DNA of 33,956 bases from Nodosilinea sp. P-1105 (GTDB lineage Bacteria > Cyanobacteriota > Cyanobacteriia > Phormidesmidales > Phormidesmidaceae), in the NCBI RefSeq assembly GCF_012911975.1, contig NZ_SMDQ01000062.1, positions 1 to 33,956 on the forward strand, in the 5' to 3' direction. Position numbers and translations under genes: made by a program. The notes under the pieces are model-generated. The model did not search any database. It was not told where the DNA came from and was given only the letters and a program-made list of their open reading frames with translations. How positions within the stretch are numbered: the first letter of the stretch is position 1; every line of letters starts with the position of its first letter. Positions 7,519-17,333 of this stretch are shown in pieces.

Positions 7519-7772
7519 GGGTGCAGCTCGCAGTTAGGGAAGCGCCCCAAGGTGTTGGCTTCGACAATGGCATTGCGACACTGCAGCGGACTTTTCCCGG
7601 TTTGCTGCACTAACGTCTGAATGCTAATGGCAGGCAGGGAAGCTTTAGGGGCCTTGAGATATAACTTGTAGGCTACTTCTAGCACCTGCTCGTCTAGCAG
7701 CAATGGTCGGACGGTGGCCTGCACGAGGTCTAGCATGGCGGTTTCAGCAACGATGATATTCAGTATATTCAC
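7515..7772 (-). CDS. Small conserved-looking hypothetical protein
   Basis: An 85-residue, mostly helical soluble protein that I do not recognise. It has MLDLVQATVRPLLLDEQVLE and then LVQQTGKSPLQCRNAIVEAN, which reads like a small helix-turn-helix-sized helical bundle but without a clear HTH signature. The frame starts at GTG 7772; an internal ATG at 7736 would give 73 residues beginning MLDLVQ and is an equally good start. The stop codon lies within the end of a dispersed repeat, so the last residues may be repeat-derived. The GT39 gene is downstream on the same strand after 93 bases of reversed spacer on the other side, so operon membership is doubtful. Confidence 0.55.
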   Translation of the reverse strand: MNILNIIVAETAMLDLVQATVRPLLLDEQVLEVAYKLYLKAPKASLPAISIQTLVQQTGKSPLQCRNAIVEANTLGRFPNCELHP

Positions 7773-7865
7773 CTAACTAACCACAGGCAACGTCTATCCC
7801 AGGATGGGTTGTGACCATGGCTGAGGCGGCTGTGGCCCGGTTACGTTAGCCAGTTAAGGGGCCAG

Positions 7866-9428
7866 TTAAGGGGCACATTGCTCGCCATCGGAGGTGAAGG
7901 CCAGGGGATAATCGGGACGAAGGGGATAGCCGGGGGGGCCTGCCTTAAAGCCATACCCCGTCACCAGTTCGTAGGTTTGTAAGACCCGACCCCAGCGGCG
8001 GATCTCCAGGGTTTGCGGCGGGTCAGCCCGCTCAAACATGGCCAGGTGAGCGGGGCAGATGGGGTGCCAGCTTTCCCCCAGGAGAACGGCGTCCCGGCCC
8101 TCCAGAGCGGCACTATCGTACCAAAAGTCGAACTGGTCGATGCGGCCTGAAATGGCCAGCACCTGAGGATCGTCTAAGACGTAAGCCAGGGCCGAGGCGG
8201 AGCGGTAGTCGGTGGTCAGCAGCAGGGGCTGGTCCAGCCCGGCAGCTTGGGTGGTGACAGCGGCGGCGATCGAGTCCCAGCCGTAGAGGGCGGCGCTGTC
8301 GGGGTCCGCCTCTCCCCCCAGGGCGGTGAACGGTATTACCGTGTAGTGAAACACCAGGGCAGCCGCGACGAAGAGGCCCAGGCCCTGGGCGATCGCCAAG
8401 TGCCGCCGCCGGGTTAGTCCCCCATCAGCCCGGTAGAAGACCTGGCTGAGCAGGGGGAATAGCAGGGGGTAGGCCAAAATATTCCAGTAGTACACAGCCA
8501 CGGACACCAGGGAGAGGGCGGTGAAGGCGGCGGTGGATAGGCCAAACATCCACCAGGCCAGGGCAGAATAGCAGGAGGTGGGGGCTGTGGACTGTCCTGG
8601 TCGTTGCCCTTGCCAGGCCCGTTTGCCGATGGCCCAGGTCTGAATCGGCCCCAGAATCAACCCACAGAGGGCCAAAAACCCCAGGGGTTGTAGCCAGTTA
8701 AGGGTAAATTGGTCAGCCCCAGCGGTGCGATCGCGATAGAACCGAAAGGAGAAAAAGTCGTGCTGCAGATTCCACCCCAGGATGGGGGACAGCACCAGCA
8801 ACAGCAGGGCCAGGGCTAGATATAACTGGCGATCGCGCAGTAGTGGTCGAAGCTGGCGATCGCTTAAAATCACTGCCAAAAACCCCAGACCCACAAACAC
8901 CGCATTGTATTTGCACAGTCCGGCCAGCCCCAAGCACAGAGCGGCTCCCAACAACCATCGGCGATCGCCCGCCCCGGTGGCCCGGTAGGCATCGGCAAAC
9001 TGAACAAAACACAGGCTACTGAGTACCGCAAAGGTGATGAGCCAGTGGTCGTGCCAGGCCAGGGCTAGAAACAAAAAGAACAGGGGCGACGATAGGCCCA
9101 AGAGCACCACCAGCCCCAATCGATCGGCCCCTTCTCCCGGGTATAAATAGCGACAGATCTGCCAATAGGCCCAGCCCAACAGGGCGGTGCTAAGCAGATT
9201 GGGCAGCCGCAGCACCAGGGTCGAGCGCCCCAGCCCTGCGGCAAACAGCCCCTGCACCCAGCTATGGAAGGGGGGATGGTCGTAGTAGGACAACCCCGGA
9301 TGCTGTCCCCACAGCCAGTAATAGGCTTCATCGGGGTTGGGGAAGGTGACCCCCCAGAACAGCAATCGCAAGGCCAAAAACCCCAGTAGATACCAACGCC
9401 CCCAGCGCCAAATCGGGATCTTAGTCAT
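7866..9428 (-). CDS. GT39-family (ArnT/PMT-like) membrane glycosyltransferase
   Basis: A 520-residue polytopic membrane protein of the dolichol/undecaprenyl-phosphate-sugar-dependent GT-C class. The first extracytoplasmic loop carries the catalytic acidic motif PDEAYYW and the following YYDHPP, both typical of bacterial GT39 enzymes, and at least ten hydrophobic segments follow (for example GLVVLLGLSSPLFFLFLALA). The C-terminal 120 residues form a soluble periplasmic domain (LLLTTDYRSASALAYV). It would move a sugar from a lipid carrier to lipid, glycan or protein. The frame is open to 9677, but ATG 9428 directly precedes the first membrane helix; this start overlaps the stop of the upstream gene by 8 bases, indicating coupling. 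A second, diverged GT39 gene lies at 24075-25724. Confidence 0.9.
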   Translation of the reverse strand: MTKIPIWRWGRWYLLGFLALRLLFWGVTFPNPDEAYYWLWGQHPGLSYYDHPPFHSWVQGLFAAGLGRSTLVLRLPNLLSTALLGWAYWQICRYLYPGEGADRLGLVVLLGLSSPLFFLFLALAWHDHWLITFAVLSSLCFVQFADAYRATGAGDRRWLLGAALCLGLAGLCKYNAVFVGLGFLAVILSDRQLRPLLRDRQLYLALALLLLVLSPILGWNLQHDFFSFRFYRDRTAGADQFTLNWLQPLGFLALCGLILGPIQTWAIGKRAWQGQRPGQSTAPTSCYSALAWWMFGLSTAAFTALSLVSVAVYYWNILAYPLLFPLLSQVFYRADGGLTRRRHLAIAQGLGLFVAAALVFHYTVIPFTALGGEADPDSAALYGWDSIAAAVTTQAAGLDQPLLLTTDYRSASALAYVLDDPQVLAISGRIDQFDFWYDSAALEGRDAVLLGESWHPICPAHLAMFERADPPQTLEIRRWGRVLQTYELVTGYGFKAGPPGYPLRPDYPLAFTSDGEQCAP

Positions 9429-10053
9429 CGGGGGTTTCGAGGGCACTGGTGTCGATACCGTCGAGTTCTGGAATGTCTCCCAGGTCCAGGTCAGTTTGAG
9501 ATTTAGAGTCAGCCGCAACCTCCGCTGCAAAGGGTAGGGTGACCGTCGGTAGCCCCGCCCCCTGTAGCCCTTTGAGAATGTGGGCGGGAGTTTCGGGAAA
9601 CACCACAAACAGAGCATGATTCGTATCGGTACCATCGCTAAGCAAGTGGCTATAACGCTGGGGCAGTAGCCACTCATAACCGCGATCGCAGAGAATTTGA
9701 GTATGACGCCAGCGCATCAGTAGGGCTGAAAAGTCCTCCTGGGGTCGATGGATATAGATAAAAATTTCCACCCCGGTTTTAATTTTCCATTCGGGGTCAC
9801 ACATTAGCAGGGCCAGATCACAGGGTAGGGTTACCACTGCTCCAGGTTGTATCGCTGGGCTATGGGGATTGAGGTGAGTGGCTTCTCGCACCCGAATGTT
9901 AGGCAGCGGTAGGGTCAAAATGCTGTCCTGGGGCCGCCGCATACTCGGTACCGCCTCCAGGTAGGGTCGGTACCCCCTCAACAACTCCAGGGCGCCCTGG
10001 TGATCGGTACAGGTCGATAGCAAGGTTTCGTATTGCTGGGACGTAATCGCCAT
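9421..10053 (-). CDS. Hypothetical cytoplasmic protein coupled to the GT39 gene
   Basis: A 210-residue soluble protein without signal or membrane segment; I do not recognise a domain. The body mixes strand-like blocks (ILTLPLPNIRVREATHL, GAVVTLPCDLALLMCDPEW, VEIFIYIHRPQ, HALFVVFPETP) with a helical start, and the last 30 residues are acidic and low complexity (DLDLGDIPELDGIDTSALE). The ATG at 10053 is the first in the frame. Its stop (9421-9423) overlaps the preferred start of the GT39 glycosyltransferase, so the two are likely translated together. It is divergent from the pRiA4b-like gene, with 137 bases between them. Confidence 0.75.
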   Translation of the reverse strand: MAITSQQYETLLSTCTDHQGALELLRGYRPYLEAVPSMRRPQDSILTLPLPNIRVREATHLNPHSPAIQPGAVVTLPCDLALLMCDPEWKIKTGVEIFIYIHRPQEDFSALLMRWRHTQILCDRGYEWLLPQRYSHLLSDGTDTNHALFVVFPETPAHILKGLQGAGLPTVTLPFAAEVAADSKSQTDLDLGDIPELDGIDTSALETPDD

Positions 10054-10190
10054 GGCCAGTCACTGCAGCAGTAGGTCAGGGTCAGTATTCCCTGCATTGT
10101 AACGAGAGCTGTGGTCAACCGCGATCCCTAGAAATTTCGATTTAGGATAGGGCTAAGCCGATTAATCAGTTCATCGTATCAGCAAAAAGT

Positions 10191-12144
<1,954 letters not shown>

Positions 12145-12145
<1 letters not shown>

Positions 12146-12528
12146 TGCACCTAAAGCTCCTACGTCCCACCGAAGTTGTGATCGATCAGCCCGTGCTGAA
12201 GGTGGCAGCAGAGGGGGTCAGTGGCAGCTTTTGCCTACTGCCCCACCATGTCGATATCGTCACTCCCCTGGTGCCTGGCCTGTTTGCCTTCGAGTCAGAA
12301 GCCCACGAAACAGTGTTCTTGGCCGTCGATGAAGGGGTGCTGGTGAAGCAAGGAGCGGCGGTGTGGGTTTCCGTGCGGCAGGCGGTGCAGGGCGATCATC
12401 TGGACACCTTACAACAGGCGGTGCAGCAACAATTTCATCAGCTAGACGAGCGAGAACAGCGGGCCCGCAGTATGTTGACCCGCTTGGAAACCAGCCTTGT
12501 ACGCGAGTTTATTGACCTGGGAGGCTAG
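12145..12528 (+). CDS. atpC: N-type ATPase F1 subunit epsilon
   Basis: A 127-residue epsilon subunit of the central stalk. The N-terminal beta-sandwich is visible (LKLLRPTEVVIDQPVLKVAA, GSFCLLPHHVDIVTPLVPGL, FLAVDEGVLVKQGAAVWVSV) and the C-terminal helix pair reads LDTLQQAVQQQFHQLDERE. The family motif G.fgiLP.H reads GSFCLLPHH. The start overlaps the atpD stop by one base. Epsilon normally couples rotation and can inhibit hydrolysis; a regulatory role here is by family analogy. Confidence 0.93.
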
Positions 12529-12529
12529 C

Positions 12530-12859
12530 ATGAAACCATCTAACCCTGCGGATCACCCCAGAGAACCCGATGATTCTGACCGCGATCGGCGTTTGTTTGA
12601 ACAGCAAGTGGAGGCTAAGTCGAGGCGTAAAGTGAAGGCCCAGCGGGAAGGCGATCGCAGCCTTTGGGCTGGGCTGGGACTGTTTGGCATGGTGGGCTGG
12701 TCAGTGATGGTGCCCACGTTGGTGGGTATTGCCCTGGGCCGCTGGATTGACCACCGCTGGCCCAGCCCCTACTCATGGACGCTGATGCTGTTGTTTGTGG
12801 GTCTGGTGCTGGGCTGCTGGAGCGCCTGGTACTGGATTCAGCAGGAGCGAGACCAATGA
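12530..12859 (+). CDS. atpQ: N-type ATPase membrane subunit AtpQ (ATPase_gene1/AtpI-like)
   Basis: A 109-residue protein with a charged N-terminal region of about 45 residues and two transmembrane helices (about 46-70, WAGLGLFGMVGWSVMVPTLV, and 80-100, WTLMLLFVGLVLGCWSAWYW), the architecture of AtpI/ATPase_gene1 proteins. In N-ATPase operons the gene at this place is AtpQ, thought to help assemble the Fo part or to carry cations. ATG 12530 is chosen over the upstream in-frame extension because GGGAGG at 12519-12524 precedes it and it follows the atpC stop by one base. Confidence 0.88.
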   Translation: MKPSNPADHPREPDDSDRDRRLFEQQVEAKSRRKVKAQREGDRSLWAGLGLFGMVGWSVMVPTLVGIALGRWIDHRWPSPYSWTLMLLFVGLVLGCWSAWYWIQQERDQ

Positions 12860-12933
12860 CATCCACGGTATCTTGCCAATCTTGAATCATCTAAAGACCC
12901 TACTATGACTTGTACCGATGGAGGAATATCACC

Positions 12934-13251
12934 ATGAACCTTTTGATTCACACGTTACTACCTGATTTATTCGCACTCCCCATTGGTTTTGGGTTAGGCC
13001 TCTTTTACTTCAGTTTTTTGTGGTTTACCGTGCAGCGATTGGTAAGCAGTCCCCATCCTGTATTGCTGATGGTCGGCAGTGGGTTGGCCCGGTTAAGTGT
13101 GGTGCTGCTGGGGTTTTATTTAATCGTGGGTGGCCATTGGCAACGGTTACTGATCGCCCTGGCCGGGTTTTTGATCGCCCGCACGCTGCTGATTGCCCGC
13201 TGGCGACCCCAGGCTGCTCTAGGAGAGGTAGGCGGTGGAACCATTGATTAG
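12934..13251 (+). CDS. atpR: N-type ATPase subunit AtpR
   Basis: A 105-residue protein with three predicted membrane helices (about 10-33, 45-66 and 70-90), matching AtpR, found only in N-ATPase operons. Arg residues lie within or beside the helices (SGLARLSVVLLG, AGFLIARTLLIARW), the feature from which an interaction with the c-ring carboxylates has been proposed for the family. The ATG at 12934 is preceded nine bases upstream by a clear GGAGG (12920-12924). A 74-base gap separates it from atpQ. Directly after its stop the operon is interrupted by non-atp DNA. Confidence 0.9.
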   Translation: MNLLIHTLLPDLFALPIGFGLGLFYFSFLWFTVQRLVSSPHPVLLMVGSGLARLSVVLLGFYLIVGGHWQRLLIALAGFLIARTLLIARWRPQAALGEVGGGTID

Positions 13252-13639
13252 TCGACTTTTCGATGAGTTGATCGATGACGGATTTGGGCAAAATACTGGA
13301 TATCAGTGTTGGGTAAGGGATGCCATCCTGCAATGCTCGTGTTTGCAGAGCACGGAGATCTTTTGAAGAAAGCCGAAGGTTAATTCGCGCATCCTGCCTG
13401 AAGATGGATGCAGCACTTGCCTTGTGGGTCCCAAGCTTTTGAGCCAGATCTTTCGATTGGCTAAGCCTTCCAGATTTAATTAAATCCGTTTCCTGCTGGG
13501 CTAGTTCCGAGATCAGAATCTGCATGATATGGAACTTGTCTGAACGGCTTAGTTCTCTTGCATAAGACAGGAACCCTCGTATGACAAGTAATACCTTTTC
13601 ATCCTTCTTCCTTCTGTCTTTCTGTACTCGTGGAGCCAA
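13241..13639 (-). pseudogene. RHH (CopG-like) antitoxin remnant inserted between atpR and atpB
   Basis: Antisense to the operon, one frame encodes RQDARINLRLSSKDLRALQT and then DGIPYPTLISSILPKSV, the ribbon-helix-helix block of cyanobacterial CopG/BrnA-type antitoxins. Upstream in the same frame is an unrelated-looking helix block (ELSRSDKFHIMQILISELAQ) resembling a different small antitoxin-like family. The expected stop after the RHH block is missing and the frame runs on through antisense atpR to 13025, which I regard as noise. No toxin gene is beside it. I read it as a decayed, perhaps chimeric, antitoxin gene brought in by an insertion. Confidence 0.5.
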
Positions 13640-13749
13640 GCGATTGGTGCCACCCCATCCCAGTGCCGACCACTAGCGAAGCGACATCCCTGGCGCAGCC
13701 GAAACAATGACCTAGCCAGACGCCCTTCAGCCAGAATCCTGGGCTCTCT

Positions 13750-13783
13750 TTGGCCAACGTAACTCCGCGTAACGCTTGGCCAA
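13750..13783. repeat. 34-bp near-perfect palindrome upstream of atpB
   Basis: TTGGCCAACGTAACT at the left and its imperfect complement GCGTAACGCTTGGCCAA at the right make a dyad whose outer eight bases on both sides are TTGGCCAA. It lies 52 bases before atpB, at the downstream edge of the non-atp segment. It could be a hairpin, an operator or the end of an inserted element. Confidence 0.6.
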
Positions 13784-13834
13784 ACCAAATAGAGGTATAG
13801 GTGATACTGAACTAGGTGCCCTTAGCAACAGCCT

Positions 13835-14542
13835 ATGGAAATTAGCCCCGACAACCTCATTTACTTCGCCCGATCGCCCGTTGTGATCAACGCCACCCTG
13901 GTCTTTACCTGGCTAACGATGATCTTTCTGGTCGGGGTTTCGGCCTGGGTGACGCGGCAACTCTTAGTGCGCCCCCCCCTGCCGCGCTGGCAGAATGTTT
14001 TAGAACTTGTGGTAGACAGCATCTACCAGCAAATCAAAGACATTACCCAGCAAGACCCAGAACCCTACCTGTCGTTTGTAGGAACGCTATTTTTGTTCAT
14101 CGTCACCGCTAATGTGCTGATGGTGGTGCCGGGGTATCAGACGCCAACCGGCTCTCTATCGACGACAACCGCCCTAGCCCTCTGTGTGTTTGTGGCGGTG
14201 CCGATCTATGGCATTCGTCAACAAGGACTGGGGCGTTACCTCAAAAGTTACCTGGAGCCGACCCCGATCATGCTGCCCTTTCAGATTATTGGCGAATTTT
14301 CGCGCACTCTGGCTCTGGCGGTGCGGCTGTTTGGCAATATCATGAGCGGCAACTTACTGGCGGCTATTTTGCTGTCGTTGATTCCGTTGTTTGTACCGGT
14401 GGTGATGCAGGTATTAGGCCTGATTCTGGGTCTGATTCAAGCCTACGTGTTTGCGGTGCTGGCCCTGGTTTACATTGCGTCAGCCACCCAGGTGCAGCAA
14501 CAACAGTATCCAATATCTACTGAGGGAACTAACCATGAGTGA
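13835..14542 (+). CDS. atpB: N-type ATPase Fo subunit a
   Basis: A 235-residue polytopic subunit forming the ion half-channels against the c-ring. The essential stator Arg is visible as Arg164 in LAVRLFGNIMSG, the counterpart of E. coli Arg210, within the conserved penultimate helix. Other family blocks are LVVDSIYQQIKDI and GTLFLFIVTANVLMVVPGY. The ATG at 13835 gives a family-length protein, but no strong ribosome-binding site precedes it, perhaps because the upstream segment was replaced by the insertion after atpR. Its stop overlaps the atpE start by 8 bases. Confidence 0.95.
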   Translation: MEISPDNLIYFARSPVVINATLVFTWLTMIFLVGVSAWVTRQLLVRPPLPRWQNVLELVVDSIYQQIKDITQQDPEPYLSFVGTLFLFIVTANVLMVVPGYQTPTGSLSTTTALALCVFVAVPIYGIRQQGLGRYLKSYLEPTPIMLPFQIIGEFSRTLALAVRLFGNIMSGNLLAAILLSLIPLFVPVVMQVLGLILGLIQAYVFAVLALVYIASATQVQQQQYPISTEGTNHE

Positions 14543-14804
14543 TTTAGCGCTAATTGGGGCGGTGGCGATCGTGACCGCCGGTTTGACCATCGCCATTGGT
14601 TCCATTGGCCCCGCCTTGGGGGAAGGAATGGCGGTGGCCCGCGCCCTAGGGGCGATCGCCCAGCAGCCCGACAAAACTAACACCATTACCCGGACCCTGT
14701 TTGTCGGCCTAGCCATGGTCGAATCAACCGCGATTTACTGCCTGGTGGTATCGATGATTTTGCTGTTTGTCAATCCGTTTTGGAATTATTTTTCGGGGAA
14801 CTAA
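14535..14804 (+). CDS. atpE: N-type ATPase Fo subunit c (rotor ring)
   Basis: An 89-residue two-helix hairpin. The ion-carrying carboxylate is Glu63 in MVESTAIY; Val62, Ser64, Thr65 and Tyr68 match the Na+-coordinating set known from Na+-ATP synthases, and Glu30 in the first helix (ALGEG) stands where the classical Na+ enzymes have Gln, giving two carboxylates per site as seen in N-ATPases. The loop AQQPDKTN is the family's cytoplasmic turn. The gene overlaps atpB by 8 bases and stops one base before the atpF start. Na+ coupling is inferred from the ligands; at least one N-ATPase with such a site has been reported as H+-specific, so specificity is not proven. Confidence 0.95.
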   Translation: MSDLALIGAVAIVTAGLTIAIGSIGPALGEGMAVARALGAIAQQPDKTNTITRTLFVGLAMVESTAIYCLVVSMILLFVNPFWNYFSGN

Positions 14805-14805
14805 G

Positions 14806-15615
14806 GTGCTAATTAACTGGTTCACCGTCTTTGCCCAAATTCTCAACTTTTTGATTTTGGTGGCGCTACTGCGGTGGTTTCTCTACAAACCCATTCTCAA
14901 GGTCATGCACAGACGCCAGGCGCTGATTGAAGAGCGCTGGCAAGCGTCAGAGCGTCTTCAGGCCGAGGCCCAACAGGCGCTTGATACCTACCAGCAGCAG
15001 CAACAAGATCTCCAGCAGCAGCGGGCCGAAATGCTGGCCCAGGCCCACGCTGCCGCCGCCCAAGAGCGCCAGCACCAACTGGCTCAGGTGCGCCAGGAGA
15101 TGAGCGACCAGCGGGCCGCCTGGCAGACCGACCTACACCAAGAGCAGGAGGCGTTTTTGCGCACCCTGCGGCAGCAGGTGATTCACCAAATCACCGCGAT
15201 CGCCCGTCAGGCCCTGGGCGATCTGGCCAATGCCGATCTAGAGCGGCAGATTGTGGAGGTGTTTTGCGATCGCCTGCGTCATTTAGATCCGGCCCAACAC
15301 GAGACAATCGCCCAAGCCCTGGACCAAAGTGATCAGCCGATTCTGATTCGCAGCAGTTTTGAGCTGTCGCCCGACCTGCGCCAGCAGGTCATCGACCAAC
15401 TGCAAGCCCAGTTTGCGGTCTCCCAGCCCATCGACTTTGCCAACACCCCCAGCCTGCTCTGCGGCATCGACCTCAAACTCGCTGGGCAGGAAATCGTCTG
15501 GAGCCTAGACACCTACCTGCACACCCTAGAACAACGCCTTTCCACCGCCCTTACCCAGGAAGAAACCGCCCACCATGACCCTCGCCTCTCAGCAGGTGCA
15601 GGCCGCCTGCACTAA
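14806..15615 (+). CDS. atpF: N-type ATPase Fo subunit b (long form)
   Basis: A 269-residue protein: one N-terminal membrane helix ([20 protein letters not shown]), then a long charged coiled coil rich in Gln and Ala (about 45-150), then a globular C-terminal part ([20 protein letters not shown]) resembling the delta-subunit end, consistent with the absence of atpH in this operon. It starts at GTG 14806, one base after the atpE stop, with GGGG ten bases upstream; the frame is open further left but only through atpE. It overlaps atpA by 41 bases. It forms the peripheral stalk that ties F1 to subunit a. Confidence 0.93.
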   Translation: MLINWFTVFAQILNFLILVALLRWFLYKPILKVMHRRQALIEERWQASERLQAEAQQALDTYQQQQQDLQQQRAEMLAQAHAAAAQERQHQLAQVRQEMSDQRAAWQTDLHQEQEAFLRTLRQQVIHQITAIARQALGDLANADLERQIVEVFCDRLRHLDPAQHETIAQALDQSDQPILIRSSFELSPDLRQQVIDQLQAQFAVSQPIDFANTPSLLCGIDLKLAGQEIVWSLDTYLHTLEQRLSTALTQEETAHHDPRLSAGAGRLH

Positions 15616-17119
15616 GGCCTGTGCCACTATCGAACAGGTTTTAGCCGACTATGCCGCCCCCCTGGTCCTGCGGGAAACGGGCCTGGTGCAGTCAGTGCGT
15701 CCTGGCATTGCCCGGATCACAGGATTGCCCGGCGTGTGCGCCGATGAACTGGTGTGCTTTCCTCGGGTGGGGGTAGGCTCAGGCGGGGGGCCGCTGCTGG
15801 GCATTGCCTTTAACCTCGACCCCGAGGAAGTCGGGGTGATTTTGCTGGGGGACAGCCAGTACCTGCAAGCGGGCGATCAGGTCTACCGTACTGAGCGGGT
15901 GATGGATGTGCCGGTGGGCGAGGCCCTGCTGGGACGGGTGATCACCGTTATGGGGCAACCCCTGGATGGGGGAGGTGTGCTGGACATGGCCGAACGCCGC
16001 CCGGTGGAGCGAGAAGCTCCGGCCATTCTCGATCGCGCCCCCGTCACCGTGCCCCTGCAAACCGGGCTGAAGGTGGTGGATGCCCTGATCCCCATCGGGC
16101 GGGGCCAGCGAGAGTTGATCATTGGCGATCGCCAGACGGGCAAAACCGCGATCGCCATCGACACCATCCTCAACCAGGCGGATCAGGATGTGGTTTGCAT
16201 TTACTGCGCCATTGGGCTGCGGTCAGCGGCGATCGCCCGGGTTATTGCTACCCTACGCCAGCACGGGGCCATGGACTACACTGTTGTGGTGGTCGCCGCC
16301 GGCCAAGATCCTCTGGGGCTGCAATACATTACCCCCTATGGGGCCACCACCATGGCCGAGTACTTTATGGAGCAGGGACGAGATGTCCTGATTGTCTACG
16401 ATGACCTCACCCACCATGCCCGCACCTACCGCGAGCTTTCGCTGCTGCTGCGCCGCCCCCCTGGTCGTGAGGCTTACCCCGGCGATATTTTCTATCTGCA
16501 TTCCCGCCTGTTAGAACGGGCTACCCACCTCTGTTCCGAGTTGGGCGGCGGCTCCCTCACCGCTCTGCCCATCATCGAAACCCAGGCCCAAAACCTCTCG
16601 GCCTATATTCCCACCAACTTGATCTCCATTACCGATGGGCAGATCTACCTCTCCCCCGATCTGTTTCAGAAAAGCATTTTCCCAGCGGTGGATGTGGGTA
16701 AATCTGTGTCGCGGGTGGGGGGCAAAACCCAACTTTCCGCCTACCAAGGGATAGCCGGAAAGTTACGGCTGTCCTATGCCCAATTTCAAGAGGTGGAAGT
16801 GTTTGCCCGCTTTGGCACCCAGATGGATGAACCCACGCGAAAAACCCTAGAACGGGGTCGCCGTATCCGCGAAGTGCTGAAACAGCCCCAATCTCAACCC
16901 CTCAGTGCCGCTGAACAGATCGCCGTCTTGCTGGCGGTCACCCACGGGCTACTAGATGCTGTTTCCCTCGATCACATCAGTGCCGTAGAGCAACAGCTGA
17001 CCCAAGCCATCAGCGGTCACCTACCGGATTTATGCGATCGCATTCACCAGGGAGACCCCCTGACCGACACTGATCTGGACACCCTCCTGCCCCAGTTGAA
17101 AGCCGCGATCGCCCCATGA
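15575..17119 (+). CDS. atpA: N-type ATPase F1 subunit alpha
   Basis: A 514-residue alpha subunit, the non-catalytic nucleotide-binding partner of beta. The P-loop GDRQTGKT is at 184-191; the Walker B strand reads [13 protein letters not shown], and [20 protein letters not shown] and [10 protein letters not shown] are the usual alpha signatures. The start ATG 15575 lies 41 bases inside atpF and is preceded by AGGAAGA, so the two are coupled. Length and motif order are normal for the family. The next atp gene, atpG, does not follow directly but after 214 bases containing repeats. Confidence 0.96.
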   Translation: MTLASQQVQAACTKACATIEQVLADYAAPLVLRETGLVQSVRPGIARITGLPGVCADELVCFPRVGVGSGGGPLLGIAFNLDPEEVGVILLGDSQYLQAGDQVYRTERVMDVPVGEALLGRVITVMGQPLDGGGVLDMAERRPVEREAPAILDRAPVTVPLQTGLKVVDALIPIGRGQRELIIGDRQTGKTAIAIDTILNQADQDVVCIYCAIGLRSAAIARVIATLRQHGAMDYTVVVVAAGQDPLGLQYITPYGATTMAEYFMEQGRDVLIVYDDLTHHARTYRELSLLLRRPPGREAYPGDIFYLHSRLLERATHLCSELGGGSLTALPIIETQAQNLSAYIPTNLISITDGQIYLSPDLFQKSIFPAVDVGKSVSRVGGKTQLSAYQGIAGKLRLSYAQFQEVEVFARFGTQMDEPTRKTLERGRRIREVLKQPQSQPLSAAEQIAVLLAVTHGLLDAVSLDHISAVEQQLTQAISGHLPDLCDRIHQGDPLTDTDLDTLLPQLKAAIAP

Positions 17120-17333
17120 TGTCAAAATTCAAGGAACCCACCCCTACCGACTTCGACAAGTTACCCCTCCTTCGACAAGCTCAGGACACCGTCTGGGGTC
17201 GCTACGCGAACAGTACAGGCCTGCCAAGAGGGGATGGCGGAATGCAAAACTCAGAATTTTTCCTCCTGAGACACTGTGCGTAGGCAACGCCAGTCCCCAG
17301 GACTTACAACACTCAAAACCCAAAACCTTCCCC
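17120..17333. repeat. Repeat-bearing spacer between atpA and atpG
   Basis: CTTCGACAAG occurs directly repeated at 17151-17160 and 17170-17179; the second copy continues as CTTCGACAAGCTCAGGACA, a common dispersed-repeat sequence in bacteria. The rest shows no convincing open frame. In N-ATPase operons atpA and atpG are usually adjacent, so this is probably an acquired short element. Confidence 0.55.

Noticed and set aside
13025..13240. Continuation of the antisense frame through atpR as part of a 204-residue protein
   Set aside because: This part is the reverse complement of atpR coding sequence, has low-complexity basic composition and no antitoxin similarity; only the segment outside atpR looks gene-derived.
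13549..13788. Minus-strand ORF of 79 residues next to the antitoxin remnant
   Set aside because: It overlaps the remnant in another frame and runs through palindromic repeat sequence; composition is Arg/Trp-rich and looks like noise.
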